A stretch of 64,000 bases of DNA from Methanococcus aeolicus Nankai-3 (lineage in GTDB: Archaea > AGJL01 > Methanococci > Methanococcales > Methanococcaceae). Of the stretch, positions 9,153 through 18,927 are shown in pieces. The notes below the pieces were generated by a model. The model saw only the letters and a program-made list of their open reading frames with translations, had not been told where the DNA came from and did not search any database. Each line of letters begins with the position of its first letter. The first letter of the stretch is position 1. Location of the stretch: the NCBI RefSeq assembly GCF_000017185.1, contig NC_009635.1, forward strand, positions 62,001 to 126,000, written 5' to 3'. Position numbers and translations under genes: made by a program.

Positions 9153-10913
9153 ATGGTATCAGGTAAAATTGTAAAAATAGCAGGTCCTGTTGTTGTTGCC
9201 GAAGGAATGAAAGGAGCTCAAATGTATGAAGTTGTTAAAGTAGGGAACGAAGGATTAACAGGAGAAATTATCCAGTTAGAATCAGATAAAGCAGTTATTC
9301 AGGTATATGAAGAAACCGCAGGTATTGTTCCAGGGGAGCCAGTTGAAGGGACAGGAGCTCCATTATCCGCAGAGCTTGGACCCGGTATGTTAAAGGCAAT
9401 GTATGATGGTATTCAAAGACCATTAACAGCTATTGAAGATGCTACAAAAAGTATTTACATCCCAAGAGGGGTTAGCGTTCCATCAATATCCCGAGAAGCA
9501 AAATGGGACTTTACACCAACTGTAAATGTTGGAGATAAAGTTGAGGCAGGAGACATCATTGGAACTGTTCCAGAAACAAAATCAATTGTTCATAAAATAA
9601 TGATTCCAAATGGGATAAGCGGAACAATTAAAGAAATAAAATCCGGTAGTTTCACAGTTGTAGAACCAATTGCAATAGTAGAAACAGAAAACGGGGAAGA
9701 AAAAGAAATCATAATGATGCAAAAATGGCCTGTTAGAAATCCAAGACCATACAAAGAAAAATTACCTCCTGAAATTCCATTAGTTACAGGACAAAGATTA
9801 GAAGATACATTCTTTGGTTTGGCAAAAGGTGGTGCATCTGCAATTCCAGGACCATTCGGAAGTGGTAAAACAGTTACACAACACCAGTTGGCAAAATGGT
9901 CAGATGCTGATATTGTTGTATATATTGGATGTGGAGAAAGAGGAAACGAGATGACGGAAGTTATTGAAGAATTCCCGCACCTTGATGACCTTAAAACAGG
10001 AAATAAATTAATGGACAGAACTGTATTAATTGCTAACACATCAAACATGCCTGTGGCTGCTAGGGAAGCATCAGTATATACTGGTATTACCATTGCAGAA
10101 TATTTCAGAGATATGGGATACGGTGTTTTATTAACTGCTGATTCCACATCAAGATGGGCAGAGGCAATGAGAGAGATTTCAGGAAGATTGGAGGAAATGC
10201 CAGGGGAAGAAGGATACCCAGCTTACTTGTCTTCAAGATTGGCTCAATTCTACGAAAGAGCAGGAAGAGTTGCATGTATGGGGCATGACGAAAAACAAGG
10301 ATTCGTATGTATTGTAGGTGCTGTATCTCCACCCGGAGGGGATTTCTCCGAGCCAGTTACATCAAACACATTAAGGATTGTAAAGGTGTTCTGGGCATTA
10401 GATGCTAATCTCGCAAGAAGAAGACATTTCCCAGCTATTAACTGGTTGCAAAGTTATTCATTATATCTTGACGATATAGAAGATTGGTGGAAAGAAAACA
10501 CAGCAGAAGATTGGAGAGAGATAAGAGACGAAGCTATGAACTTATTGCAAAAAGAAGCAGAATTACAAGAAATTGTTCAGTTAGTTGGTCCCGATGCACT
10601 TCCTGATAAAGAAAGAGTTATTTTGGAAGTATCAAGAATGCTCAGAGAGGATTTCTTACAACAAGATGCTTTCAGCGATATAGATAGCTACTGTTCTCCT
10701 ATGAAACAGTACACAATGTTAAAGACAATTATGACATTCTACAGTAAAGCTATATTGGCAGTTGAAAAAGGAGCTGACCCAGCAGATATTGCAAAAGTTT
10801 CAGTTAAACAGGATGTAGCGAAAATGAAATATACTCCTGAAGAAGAGTTCTTAAATAAATTAGCTCCTGCAATAGTTGAAAAAATTAGTAAAGAATTAGA
10901 CGCTTTAGTATAA
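9153..10913 (+). CDS. ahaA: A-type ATP synthase catalytic subunit A
   Basis: This 586-residue catalytic subunit hydrolyses or makes ATP at the A/B interfaces. The Walker A loop is GPFGSGKT at residues about 233-240, the form specific to A/V-type A subunits. The arginine-rich [20 protein letters not shown] block and the [12 protein letters not shown] segment follow as expected. The non-homologous insert of roughly 90 residues that distinguishes A from B subunits is present (residues about 110-210). There is no intein, although A subunits of some archaea carry one. Start: ATG behind AGGTGA. Contains one GGAGCTCC at 9354-9361. Confidence 0.97.
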   Translation: MVSGKIVKIAGPVVVAEGMKGAQMYEVVKVGNEGLTGEIIQLESDKAVIQVYEETAGIVPGEPVEGTGAPLSAELGPGMLKAMYDGIQRPLTAIEDATKSIYIPRGVSVPSISREAKWDFTPTVNVGDKVEAGDIIGTVPETKSIVHKIMIPNGISGTIKEIKSGSFTVVEPIAIVETENGEEKEIIMMQKWPVRNPRPYKEKLPPEIPLVTGQRLEDTFFGLAKGGASAIPGPFGSGKTVTQHQLAKWSDADIVVYIGCGERGNEMTEVIEEFPHLDDLKTGNKLMDRTVLIANTSNMPVAAREASVYTGITIAEYFRDMGYGVLLTADSTSRWAEAMREISGRLEEMPGEEGYPAYLSSRLAQFYERAGRVACMGHDEKQGFVCIVGAVSPPGGDFSEPVTSNTLRIVKVFWALDANLARRRHFPAINWLQSYSLYLDDIEDWWKENTAEDWREIRDEAMNLLQKEAELQEIVQLVGPDALPDKERVILEVSRMLREDFLQQDAFSDIDSYCSPMKQYTMLKTIMTFYSKAILAVEKGADPADIAKVSVKQDVAKMKYTPEEEFLNKLAPAIVEKISKELDALV

Positions 10914-11034
10914 TTAGATTTATATGAATTAATTATTTATTATAATTAATTTTTAAATTTTTAAAATATTATATTTTACCTATATATTATAAATGTTAAA
11001 ATCATACAAAAAATAAAAAATAAGGAGGGTTATT

Positions 11035-12429
11035 ATGTCTTCTTTGGAAAAAAATATTGAATATACATCAGTTTCAAGTATCGCTGGTCCATTGATAGTA
11101 GTTGAAGGAATTAAAGGAGTGGCATACGGGGAAATCGTAAGTATCACCTGCCCAAGTGGTGAAAAAAGAACAGGACAGGTTTTAGAGGCAAGAGAAGATG
11201 TTGCCGTTGTACAGGTGTTTGAAGGAACAACTGCATTAAACACAAGCGAAACAAAAATTAGATTTGTTGGAGAAACTGCTAAATTAGGAGTATCCACTGA
11301 TATGCTTGGTAGAATATTTAACGGAGCAGGAAAACCATTAGATGGCGGTCCAGACATTATAGCAGAAGATAAAATTGATATTAATGGATACCCATTAAAT
11401 CCAGTATCAAGACAAAGCCCAAATGATTTTGTTCAAACAGGTATATCCACAATAGATGGAACAAATACATTGGTTAGGGGTCAAAAAATACCTATATTTT
11501 CAGGTTCAGGTCTTCCTCACAACCTCTTAGCTGCTCAAATAGCAAGACAGGCAAAAGTTAGAGGTAGTGATGAGCAATTTGCTGTTGTATTCGCAGCCAT
11601 GGGAATTACAGCAGAGGAATCAAACTACTTTATGAACGAGTTTAAAAGAACAGGAGCTCTTGAAAATGCAGTGGTATTTATTAACCTTGCAGACGATCCA
11701 GCTATTGAAAGAATTCTTACACCAAGAATTGCTTTAACAACAGCAGAATACCTTGCTTATGAAAAAGGAATGCATGTTTTAGTTATTATGACAGATATTA
11801 CAAATTACTGTGAAGCTCTTAGGGAAATTGCAGCAGCAAGGAACGAGGTTCCAGGAAGAAGAGGATACCCTGGATACATGTATACAGACCTTGCTACGCT
11901 GTATGAAAGAGCTGGAAGAGTTAAAGGTAAATCTGGAACAGTTACACAGATTCCAATTTTAACAATGCCTCATGACGATATTACTCACCCAATTCCTGAT
12001 TTGACTGGATATATTACAGAAGGACAGATAGTTCTTTCAAGAGAATTAAACAGAAAAGGTATTTACCCGCCTGTTGATGTTCTTCCATCATTGTCAAGGT
12101 TGGCAGGTAATGGAGTTGGAGAAGGAAAAACAAGGGACGACCACTCAAAAGTTATTAGTCAGGTATATGCAGGATATGCAGAAGGTATTGGATTAAGAGA
12201 TTTGGTTGCTGTTGTTGGGGAAGAATCATTGTCTGAAAGAGACAGAGCATACTTAAAATTAGCTGATGTTTTCGAAAAGAAATTTGTTCAACAAGGAAAA
12301 GACGAGGACAGAAGCATTGAAGAAACCCTTGACATAGTTTGGGACATATTAACAATTCTTCCAGAAGAAGAATTAAAGAGAGTTTCCGAAGACCTTATTA
12401 AAAAATACCATCCAAACCATAAAAAATAA
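11035..12429 (+). CDS. ahaB: A-type ATP synthase regulatory subunit B
   Basis: This 464-residue subunit is homologous to A but lacks a Walker A loop; the equivalent region reads [20 protein letters not shown]. It alternates with A in the hexamer and supplies the catalytic-site arginine from its neighbour face. The conserved [17 protein letters not shown] and [20 protein letters not shown] blocks are intact. A strong AAGGAGGG site precedes the ATG. It is the last gene before a 364-base gap that separates it from ahaD. Confidence 0.97.
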   Translation: MSSLEKNIEYTSVSSIAGPLIVVEGIKGVAYGEIVSITCPSGEKRTGQVLEAREDVAVVQVFEGTTALNTSETKIRFVGETAKLGVSTDMLGRIFNGAGKPLDGGPDIIAEDKIDINGYPLNPVSRQSPNDFVQTGISTIDGTNTLVRGQKIPIFSGSGLPHNLLAAQIARQAKVRGSDEQFAVVFAAMGITAEESNYFMNEFKRTGALENAVVFINLADDPAIERILTPRIALTTAEYLAYEKGMHVLVIMTDITNYCEALREIAAARNEVPGRRGYPGYMYTDLATLYERAGRVKGKSGTVTQIPILTMPHDDITHPIPDLTGYITEGQIVLSRELNRKGIYPPVDVLPSLSRLAGNGVGEGKTRDDHSKVISQVYAGYAEGIGLRDLVAVVGEESLSERDRAYLKLADVFEKKFVQQGKDEDRSIEETLDIVWDILTILPEEELKRVSEDLIKKYHPNHKK

Positions 12430-12793
12430 AAATAAATATTTTTTATCTTCTATTTTTTTATTATGACATTTTACAGTAAATCGACAATTATTGTCCTTTA
12501 TACGGGGTAAAAATCAAAGATTTTTACCATATCTCAAAAGTGATTAATAAACTAAAACCTATATATTAATAAATTATTAATGTGTGGTAAGGTATTAGTT
12601 ATACTCTATTCGGAAAGTGTGTTAATCAACTGGTAAAAATAACTGTAAGTATCTTACTAGAACCGTTTTACTAATAGATATTCAACTGTCCATAAGTGCA
12701 AAAAGTTTTCGAATGGATTATATTGGATTTTATGTAAATGTTGTAATTAAGTATTATTATGTATAATTATCGCATTATATTTAGAGGGATACA
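12430..12793. repeat. Spacer between ahaB and ahaD with a family B end and a hairpin
   Basis: There is no gene in this 364-base gap. GTAAATCGACAATTA at 12476-12490 matches the left end of the family B elements, and a perfect 10-bp hairpin (stem GGTAAAAATC, loop AAA) lies at 12506-12528. I could not find a clean family B right end; the element may be decayed or extend to about 12720. It interrupts an otherwise compact ATP synthase operon, so ahaD may depend on read-through or on its own promoter near 12760 (TATA-like GTATAATTATCGC). Confidence 0.45.
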
Positions 12794-13432
12794 ATGGCAG
12801 ATATAAACCCTACAAGGATGGAGCTCCTAAAACTCAAAACCAAAATTAAACTTGCTCAAAAAGGGCATAAATTGTTAAAACAAAAGAGAGACGCCCTTAT
12901 TATGGAGTTTTTTGAGATTTTAGACCAAGCTTCTGGAATTAGAGATAAAGTAAATAATGCCCTTGAAAAGGCATACAAAGATTTAATAATGGCTCAGGCT
13001 GTAATGGGAACCCTTTCTGTTCAAGAGATATCATATGCATCCAAAAATGATAATATAGTATTGGATTTGGATACAAGAAATATTATGGGGGTTACTGTAC
13101 CTGTACTTGAAATTGAAAATGTAAAAAGAACCATGGCCGATAGGGGTTATGGTCCTTATGGAGTATCTTCAAAACTTGATGAGGCTGCAAAAGAATTTGA
13201 GGAAGCTTTGGAATTAATTATGGAGCTTGCTGAAATTGAAACTTCAATAAAATTGTTAGCTGAAGAAATTATCACCACAAAAAGAAGGGTAAATGCTCTT
13301 GAATATGTTGTAATTCCAAGAATGGCAGAGATGCAAAAATACATTGGAATGAGACTAGATGAAATGGAAAGAGAAAACTTCTTTAGATTAAAATTAATCA
13401 AAGCAAGAATTGATGCAAGAGAAGAAGCTTAA
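12794..13432 (+). CDS. ahaD: A-type ATP synthase subunit D (central shaft)
   Basis: This 212-residue protein is mostly a long antiparallel coiled coil, which is the rotating shaft inside the A3B3 head. The N-terminus [20 protein letters not shown] with downstream [14 protein letters not shown] is diagnostic, and the C-terminal helix [26 protein letters not shown] is conserved. Start: ATG behind GAGGGAT. It follows ahaB after a repeat-bearing spacer rather than the usual short gap. Confidence 0.95.
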   Translation: MADINPTRMELLKLKTKIKLAQKGHKLLKQKRDALIMEFFEILDQASGIRDKVNNALEKAYKDLIMAQAVMGTLSVQEISYASKNDNIVLDLDTRNIMGVTVPVLEIENVKRTMADRGYGPYGVSSKLDEAAKEFEEALELIMELAEIETSIKLLAEEIITTKRRVNALEYVVIPRMAEMQKYIGMRLDEMERENFFRLKLIKARIDAREEA

Positions 13433-13464
13433 ATAAGTATGGTGCTTTCTAGCTCCCAATATAT

Positions 13465-13528
13465 GGTGCGTTCAGGATATGGTCTTTATAGTAATAAAAT
13501 CTCCTCCTCCATAAATTTTGAGCACACC
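13465..13528. repeat. Family C short element, copy 1
   Basis: This 64-base spacer segment starts GGTGCGTTCA and ends TGAGCACACC, which are inverted repeats with two differences. Similar ends (GTGTGYTCA with CGAACACA or GAACACACC) bound 16760-16896, 46759-46853 and, more weakly, 20123-20175. It lies between ahaD and the DUF22 gene and is non-coding. Confidence 0.4.
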
Positions 13529-13572
13529 ATCATTTCCAATAATCTATAATTTTATATATGTGGTGAGATCCT

Positions 13573-13941
13573 ATGTTTAAAGTATCAGGTCGAATCGAGA
13601 AAATCGAAGAAGCCCTAAAAGAAAAAAAATATCCTGGAAAAATAATAATAGATGTTCAAGGGAAAAAAGAACCAATAATTGCTAGTGAAGCCGTTGAAGT
13701 AAAAGCTGGTGAAATTAAAAAGGTTGCAGTAAATAAAATAGAAATACACCCCAATAATATATTATTTATCTCAGCATATGCCAAACATCAATTGGGACAT
13801 ACATTATCGGTCGGAGAAGAAATTCCCATGCCGTTTGACTCAAAAAGAATAGTTGAACATGCAATATTTATAGCAATTAAAGATGGAATTGTTAAAAAAG
13901 GAGATATAATTGGTAATTTAATTATACTTCATGGAGAATAA
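13573..13941 (+). CDS. DUF22 family protein
   Basis: This is a 122-residue archaeal protein of unknown function that I assign to DUF22 from its general look; the assignment is not certain. The conserved-looking C-terminal half reads IEIHPNNILFISAYAKHQLG followed by GHTLSVGEEIPMPFD, with His residues that could bind metal. It is predicted to be soluble and beta-rich, with no signal peptide. Start: ATG behind GGTGAGAT. It is flanked by two short repeat elements (13465-13528 and 13964-14092). Confidence 0.5.
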   Translation: MFKVSGRIEKIEEALKEKKYPGKIIIDVQGKKEPIIASEAVEVKAGEIKKVAVNKIEIHPNNILFISAYAKHQLGHTLSVGEEIPMPFDSKRIVEHAIFIAIKDGIVKKGDIIGNLIILHGE

Positions 13942-13963
13942 TTAATATTAATATATTTTATTA

Positions 13964-14092
13964 TATAGTCAATCTTCGGTCTTTTTCACTAAACCGTCTC
14001 AAAATCGCAAAGCGATTTTTACGACCTCAAAATTCCAGAGGAATTTTTACGATAGGATAGATAAGGGACAGATATATTGAAGATTAACTATA
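13964..14092. repeat. Family A element (MITE-like), copy 1
   Basis: This 129-base element starts TATAGTCAATCTTCGGTC and ends TTGAAGATTAACTATA, giving imperfect terminal inverted repeats of about 15 bases. Inside are the family landmarks TTTCACTAAA near the left and GGGACAG near the right, plus two hairpins with 8-bp stems (AAAATCGC, loop AAA, at 14001-14019; AAAATTCC, loop AGA, at 14029-14047). It has no coding capacity and lies between DUF22 and DUF61. Confidence 0.65.
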
Positions 14093-14157
14093 TTTTATGT
14101 TTTTTTATTTATTATATGTGGAGCTCCCACAATAAACTTGTTATTTTTTGGGATAAT

Positions 14158-14550
14158 ATGGATGATAAAACCATAAAAGGATTTTTACATGGATTAAACA
14201 CTAATTTTAAAAGAAAAAAATTACATGAATTATTAAATGAGGACAAGCCATTTGTAATAATTGGCGGTAAAAGACATAGAATTAAAAAAAGAGAATTAAA
14301 TTTAATAAAAGAATTAAATGCTTCTGAAAATTTAAAAATACCCATACCTTTGGAAGTTGATGCCTCTCTTGGCGATGGAACTGTAATAATAAGTGGCATA
14401 GAGGAAGTAAAAATAATATCTAAAATATTAAATAAAGATATAAATTTATTTGAAGAAAACAAAATAATGTACATATATAAACCAGAATTAAGGATTTTAA
14501 GAAGGGAGCTCCCTACCACCACCAACTATTTATTTAGAATGGGATTATAA
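14158..14550 (+). CDS. DUF61 / UPF0216 family protein
   Basis: This is an archaeal protein of about 130 residues and unknown function, assigned to UPF0216 (DUF61). The N-terminus KTIKGFLHGLNTNFKRKKLH and the middle RHRIKKRELNLIKELN are basic; a hydrophilic IPIPLEVDASLGDGTVIISG segment follows, and the end RRELPTTTNYLFRMGL is conserved in appearance. Start: ATG at 14158 after GGGATAAT; the frame stays open upstream to 14077, but that part is AT-rich and lacks family similarity. It overlaps closely with the next small gene, suggesting cotranscription. Contains one GGAGCTCC. Confidence 0.65.
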   Translation: MDDKTIKGFLHGLNTNFKRKKLHELLNEDKPFVIIGGKRHRIKKRELNLIKELNASENLKIPIPLEVDASLGDGTVIISGIEEVKIISKILNKDINLFEENKIMYIYKPELRILRRELPTTTNYLFRMGL

Positions 14551-14551
14551 T

Positions 14552-14737
14552 ATGATGAAAAGAAGAAAGAAATATAGGGGAACAGACCCAATTAAAAAAA
14601 TGATGGATAATCCAAAAAATATGGAAAAATTATTTAAAATATATTATATTGTAAGTATGTGGGTATGGTTTGCCATGTTGTTGGGTTCTATTATTTTTAT
14701 AGTTTGGGCAGTTAAATATTTAAGTTCCATTACCTAA
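14552..14737 (+). CDS. Small membrane protein of unknown function
   Basis: This is a 61-residue protein. A basic N-terminal half (MMKRRKKYRGTDPIKKMM) is followed by one strongly hydrophobic helix at residues about 33-55 (VSMWVWFAMLLGSIIFIVWA), so it should have its basic end in the cytoplasm. It begins one base after the DUF61 stop codon, which argues for a real, translationally coupled gene. I do not recognise the family. Confidence 0.55.
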   Translation: MMKRRKKYRGTDPIKKMMDNPKNMEKLFKIYYIVSMWVWFAMLLGSIIFIVWAVKYLSSIT

Positions 14738-14812
14738 ATTATATATAGTATATTTTATTTATTATATGTATAATTTTATATCTAATGTATTATCTAATTA
14801 TTGGGCGATATT

Positions 14813-15079
14813 ATGAATATATATGTTTTATATTTTGTCATGTTTGCTTTATTGGTGGGGGCCCTATCCTCATTAAAATTATGCTTTCATAAAAATACAT
14901 CAAATGTCCTAATTGGCGAAGGATTAATGGCAATAATAATAGCTACATTTTTAATAGTAATATCTAAACTGGGAGTTTCATTTGCTGAAACTGTGGCTTT
15001 ATTTATATTGGTGGCCGGTCCAGTTGGAACAATAGCATTTTCAAAAGTTATGAGAAAAAATACAGAAGTTATTGAATAA
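14813..15079 (+). CDS. Small three-helix membrane protein, MrpF/Ehb-like
   Basis: This 88-residue protein has three predicted membrane helices: MNIYVLYFVMFALLVGALSS, LIGEGLMAIIIATFLIVISK and ETVALFILVAGPVGTIAFSK. The layout and the final G-x-I-A-F/L-x-K segment resemble MrpF-type subunits of cation/proton antiporters, which also occur in energy-converting hydrogenases of methanogens. In Methanococcus some ehb subunits lie apart from the main cluster, so it may be such an orphan subunit; this is inference. Start: ATG at 14813 behind GGGCGAT. It converges on the TrmJ-like gene. Confidence 0.5.
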   Translation: MNIYVLYFVMFALLVGALSSLKLCFHKNTSNVLIGEGLMAIIIATFLIVISKLGVSFAETVALFILVAGPVGTIAFSKVMRKNTEVIE

Positions 15080-15105
15080 TTATTTTTTTATTTTTTATTA
15101 TAGTT

Positions 15106-15801
15106 TTATTTTTTGACATGTTTAAAAGCCCCCATTAATGTATGGGCCTCTTTTCCACTTATAAATGCTCTGCTTATTAACCGTTTAAATATGGTTTTGC
15201 ATAATTCTTTTCTATATTCTGGAATGGTATCATTTTTATTTACAAATTCACCAAATAAATTTAATAACACAGTTTTTTCTATTTTTGAAGCTTTATTAGT
15301 ATTTATATTGTATGATTTTTCAAGAGATGAATTATATATTTCATAAAGTATGATGGAAACGGCATGAGATAAATTCATTATAGGATAATCCTCAGAAGTA
15401 GGGATTGATACAAATAAATCACATAATTCTAGTTCATCATTATATAATCCATAGTCTTCCCGACCAAATACAAGCCCTAATCTTCCATCTATAGTTTTAT
15501 GCTTTTCCGCCAATTCTTTTGGTGTTATCGGTATTCTTTTTATATTTTTATCTCCTGAGACTGCACCAGAAGTGCCCACAGCAAAATCAATATCTTCCAG
15601 AGCTTCCTGCAATGTACCATAAAATTTTGCATTATTCAATATTTTTTTTGAATGAACTGCCCTAATTTCCGCTTCTTTATCTATTATTGAATTATTTCCC
15701 ACTATTTTTAATTCATTTACTCCAAAATTCATCATGCAACGAGATATTGCTCCAACATTGCCACCATATTTTGGATTTACTAATATAATTACTGGTTTCA
15801 T
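15106..15801 (-). CDS. TrmJ-like tRNA/rRNA 2'-O-methyltransferase (SPOUT)
   Basis: This 231-residue SPOUT-class RNA ribose methyltransferase is closest to TrmJ, which methylates position 32 of tRNA. The N-terminal PKYGGNVGAISRCMMNFGV carries the conserved NxGA/SR signature. The knot-forming motifs LGLVFGREDYGLYNDEL and IPTSEDYPIMNLSHAVSIIL supply the S-adenosylmethionine site. A C-terminal helical part of about 70 residues follows, as in TrmJ. Start: ATG at 15799-15801. It converges with the MrpF-like gene. Confidence 0.85.
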   Translation of the reverse strand: MKPVIILVNPKYGGNVGAISRCMMNFGVNELKIVGNNSIIDKEAEIRAVHSKKILNNAKFYGTLQEALEDIDFAVGTSGAVSGDKNIKRIPITPKELAEKHKTIDGRLGLVFGREDYGLYNDELELCDLFVSIPTSEDYPIMNLSHAVSIILYEIYNSSLEKSYNINTNKASKIEKTVLLNLFGEFVNKNDTIPEYRKELCKTIFKRLISRAFISGKEAHTLMGAFKHVKK

Positions 15802-15914
15802 TTAATCACGGTTAATTATTTTTTATTGATATTATTATATTATTATAATATATAGAGTATCTTTAATTAGTCTAACATTCAGAATTTGATTTTCCGAACA
15901 CATAATATATGTTA

Positions 15915-16625
15915 TTAAATAAGTCCATACAAAAGGACAGCACATATACATCCAGCAATCGTGCAAGTGAAATTAACAATTTCATTATTTATAATTCCTT
16001 TTCGCTCAAATAATGCACCCATTAAACTATCCACTATATTTCCTACCATTCCTGATATTGTGGCTATCCATATTAGATTAATGTTATTAAACATAATACC
16101 TGCCATAACTCCAATCAATAAAGAACCCATCAACCCTGCAATTGTTCCTTTTATAGTAATACCACCATCTTCGCCATTTTTTACCTTTTTAAAAGTTGTA
16201 ATTAATCTTGGTGTTTCATTGGATAATATTCCAATTTCGGACGAAAAAGTATCGGAAGTAGCCGCCGCAATAGCACCAATATACCCTACCAACGCAACAA
16301 TATATTCAATAACACCAAACATGTTTAATAATACAACTAAAACAGCAATTAGGCCATTTGCGAGCACATTTTTTATGGTTCTTCTGGATTCTCCCATCCC
16401 CATACTATGTTTTTTAGCATATCCAATTTTGCTAACAATACTTCCAAAAACTAAAAACAATACCATTAGTATTAGCCAATATATGTTGGCACCAATAAGG
16501 ATTATAAATGACATTAGTGAAGATACTAAAATACCACTATTGTCTAAATATCCTCTTTTTTTTATTATGTATGCAAGTATTATTGTGATAATTATCGAAT
16601 AAATAAATTTTAAATAAATGTTCAT
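15915..16625 (-). CDS. DUF92 family membrane protein (VTE6-like)
   Basis: This is a 236-residue integral membrane protein with about seven helices. The family motifs AATSDTFSSEIG and GGITIKGTIAGLMGS, then GNIVDSLMGALFERKG, are intact and include conserved polar residues in the membrane. Plant VTE6 in this family is a phytyl-phosphate kinase; archaeal members may phosphorylate isoprenyl phosphates, but this is not shown here. Start: ATG at 16623-16625 behind GGTGG. Just downstream (15881-15907) is a family C-like right end. Confidence 0.75.
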   Translation of the reverse strand: MNIYLKFIYSIIITIILAYIIKKRGYLDNSGILVSSLMSFIILIGANIYWLILMVLFLVFGSIVSKIGYAKKHSMGMGESRRTIKNVLANGLIAVLVVLLNMFGVIEYIVALVGYIGAIAAATSDTFSSEIGILSNETPRLITTFKKVKNGEDGGITIKGTIAGLMGSLLIGVMAGIMFNNINLIWIATISGMVGNIVDSLMGALFERKGIINNEIVNFTCTIAGCICAVLLYGLI

Positions 16626-16759
16626 TTTTCCACCGAAGATATAAAAATATCAATATACCGAAGATTATTGTCGATTGAGAAAAGTTCGTCCTTAAAGTTT
16701 CATAACATTCCACATATGAGTTGAAAATATTGGCCAAATAAATCAAGAATCTTTTTTTT

Positions 16760-16896
16760 GTGTGCTCAAAAAGTAAAATTCCAAAGGAATTTTTTCATTT
16801 GTTTATAATCGTTTAAACCGGTTGATTACAAAACTCGTACATACACATAACACCGATATATATGTTATTATGGTGATGAGCGTTTCTGAACACACC
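16760..16896. repeat. Family C element, copy 2
   Basis: This 137-base spacer element begins GTGTGCTCAAAAAG and ends TTTCTGAACACACC, which are inverted repeats (GGTGTGTTCAGAAA against GTGTGCTCAAAAA). It contains a perfect hairpin with stem AAAATTCC and loop AAA at 16775-16793. It lies in the 367-base gap between DUF92 and pyrF. The rest of that gap shows only a weak family B-like TTGTCGATT near 16669 and a TATA-rich pyrF promoter region at 16930-16970. Confidence 0.5.
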
Positions 16897-16992
16897 TCTA
16901 TATATTAATAGCATATATTATATAAAAAGAACAATATAATATATATGTATATTGTTATTATAATCGTATTAAATTAATATTGGAGGGATAAT

Positions 16993-17652
16993 ATGAAACT
17001 AATGCTTGCCTTAGATGTAATGAGTAAAAATGAAGCTTTAAAAATAGCTGAGGAAACTAAGGATTTCGTAGATATAATTAAAATAGGATATCCGCTTGTG
17101 CTTAGCACTGGCATAGAGATAGTAAAAGAAATAAAAAATAAAACAAATAAGGAGGTAGTATGTGATTTTAAAGTTGCAGATATACCTGCCACAAATGAAA
17201 AAATTGCAAAAACAACTTTAAAATATGCCGACGCCATAATTTGTCAAGGATTTGTTGGAAAAGATAGTGTTATGGCAATTCAAAAAGTTGCAGAAGAATA
17301 TGGTAATAAGGGAGCTCCCAAAAAAGTAATAATGGTTACAGAGATGTCTCACCTAAGTGCTGTTGAATTTTTGCAACCTGTTGCCGATGACCTTGCAAAA
17401 ATGGCAAAAGAATTATCCGTTGATGGGGTGGTTGCACCATCTACTAGACCCGAACGATTAAAAGAAATAAAAGAAATTGTTGGAGATATTCCAATCATAT
17501 CCCCTGGGGTAGGGGCACAGGGCGGAGATTTGGATAAGGTATTGGAAATATTGGGCGATAATGATTATGTTATTGTTGGAAGGGGAATATACGAGCACAA
17601 TAATCCAAAGGAAAGTGCTAAACATTATAAAAAATTGATATCTAAAAATTGA
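16993..17652 (+). CDS. pyrF: Orotidine 5'-phosphate decarboxylase
   Basis: This 219-residue TIM-barrel enzyme makes UMP from OMP, the last step of pyrimidine synthesis. The N-terminal LALDV holds the first active-site Asp. The catalytic array appears as CDFKVADIPATN (D-x-K-x-x-D), and the phosphate-binding end reads SPGVGAQGGD and IVGRGIY. Length is that of archaeal short-form PyrF. Start: ATG behind a strong GGAGGGAT. It begins a three-gene run, pyrF, an unknown gene and hemD, with 19-base gaps. Contains one GGAGCTCC. Confidence 0.96.
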   Translation: MKLMLALDVMSKNEALKIAEETKDFVDIIKIGYPLVLSTGIEIVKEIKNKTNKEVVCDFKVADIPATNEKIAKTTLKYADAIICQGFVGKDSVMAIQKVAEEYGNKGAPKKVIMVTEMSHLSAVEFLQPVADDLAKMAKELSVDGVVAPSTRPERLKEIKEIVGDIPIISPGVGAQGGDLDKVLEILGDNDYVIVGRGIYEHNNPKESAKHYKKLISKN

Positions 17653-17671
17653 TATCTATAACGGCGATATT

Positions 17672-17941
17672 ATGAACTCTGCAAAAATATATGGCGTAGA
17701 TGATGGAGTAATAGTAAATTCTATGAAAAAAGTGTTTGAAGAGGAAATTGATGAAATAAAACAGGAATTAGATGCATTATATAAAAAATACAATGTTCGT
17801 AATGTAGGGGAGCTCCAACTATTTTTGGAAACCAACCCTTCCGAAGAAGTTAAAATGGATTTTGAGAAAGTTGTAGAGTTAGAGAATGAATTAGAAAGAA
17901 TAAGTTCTTATTTAAGAGAAGTAAATTTAAAAACTATATAG
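17672..17941 (+). CDS. Hypothetical coiled-coil protein
   Basis: This is an 89-residue, acidic, helical protein. Segments such as FEEEIDEIKQELDALYKKY and VVELENELERISSYLREVN predict coiled coils; there are no cysteines or membrane segments. It sits 19 bases after pyrF and 19 bases before hemD, each with a GGNGAT/GAGGAT site, so it is very probably expressed with them. I do not recognise a family. Confidence 0.6.
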   Translation: MNSAKIYGVDDGVIVNSMKKVFEEEIDEIKQELDALYKKYNVRNVGELQLFLETNPSEEVKMDFEKVVELENELERISSYLREVNLKTI

Positions 17942-17960
17942 ATATAAAATAGAGGATATA

Positions 17961-18701
17961 ATGAAGGTAATTATCACACGACCTACTGAAACAGGGCTTC
18001 AATTTGCCAATTTATTAGATGATGATTTTGAACCAATTCTTATTCCAACCTTGGAGCTCCGATTTAAAAAAATAGACACCGATTTAAAAAAATATAATTG
18101 GATAGTATTTACAAGTCCCAGGGGTGTAATGGGATTATATAAAAATAAAAATAACATTAAAAATTTTGACCTGGCCAATAAAAAAATAGGAGTAATTGGG
18201 GTAGAAACCGAAAAAGAGGTTAAAAAACTATTCGGCAGGGGTGCAGATATTATTCCTAAAAAATACACTGCGGAACGACTATTGGAGGAATTAAAAAAGC
18301 ATATAAACGAACAGGATAAAATATTAATACCAACCACACCATCGGCAAGAGATATATTACATAAAAATTTAAATGCTGATTTGGAATTTGTGTATTGTTC
18401 AGAAGAACCTTCAAATATAGCTCAAAAATTAAAAGACTTAAAAGAAATAATAAAATATGAAGAATTAAAAAATAATAAAATAATTTTGACTTTCACAAGT
18501 GGTTTAACGGCAAAAAATTTCTTTAAAAATGCAGATTCTGAACTTAGGGAGTTATTAAAAAATCATTACATTGTTTCTATTGGGGAAATAACTAAAAAAA
18601 CAGTTGATTCATATGGGGAGGAATATAATTCAATAATTCCTAAAAAATACACAATTAATGGTATGGTGGAAATCATTAAAAAATTGAGGAATAAAAATTA
18701 A
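17961..18701 (+). CDS. hemD: Uroporphyrinogen-III synthase
   Basis: This 246-residue protein has the two-domain HemD pattern: MKVIITRPTETGLQFANLL at the start, NWIVFTSPRGVMGLYK in the first domain, and ILTFTSGLTAKNFFK in the second, with IVSIGEITKKTVDSYG near the end. It closes hydroxymethylbilane to uroporphyrinogen III, the precursor of cobalamin, F430 and heme-like tetrapyrroles. HemD sequences are weakly conserved, but the order of motifs supports the call. Start: ATG behind GAGGATAT. Confidence 0.85.
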   Translation: MKVIITRPTETGLQFANLLDDDFEPILIPTLELRFKKIDTDLKKYNWIVFTSPRGVMGLYKNKNNIKNFDLANKKIGVIGVETEKEVKKLFGRGADIIPKKYTAERLLEELKKHINEQDKILIPTTPSARDILHKNLNADLEFVYCSEEPSNIAQKLKDLKEIIKYEELKNNKIILTFTSGLTAKNFFKNADSELRELLKNHYIVSIGEITKKTVDSYGEEYNSIIPKKYTINGMVEIIKKLRNKN

Positions 18702-18724
18702 TAAAGATTAATAAATAAGCCTAA

Positions 18725-18886
18725 GTGAATCGACAATTAAATTAGGCTAATCAAAGATTAGCCAAACCAAGATGTCTTTTAGGGGTTCTAAATATCTCTA
18801 TGCATACAATGGGCTTTTTGACATATATCCTCATAATTAACCTACCTTTAACAGTCTAATAAAATGTCAAAAGTCTGTCGATTTAC
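18725..18886. repeat. Family B element, copy 2
   Basis: This 162-base spacer element begins GTGAATCGACAATTA and ends CTGTCGATTTAC; the outer 11 bases are inverted repeats. It carries a perfect 8-bp hairpin (stem GGCTAATC, loop AAA) at 18745-18763. It lies between hemD and the PAC2 gene and has the same ends as 3371-3467, but a different and longer middle. Confidence 0.55.
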
Positions 18887-18927
18887 TATGCATAAATAGA
18901 TTATGTAAACGCATGAGGTGGTATCTT

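Noticed and set aside
9590-10147. Minus-strand open frame of 185 codons inside ahaA
   Set aside because: It is the antisense of a highly conserved catalytic region and has no recognisable domain or ribosome-binding site.
16660-16680. Another family B end near 16669
   Set aside because: Only TTGTCGATT matches and no partner end is found within 300 bases.
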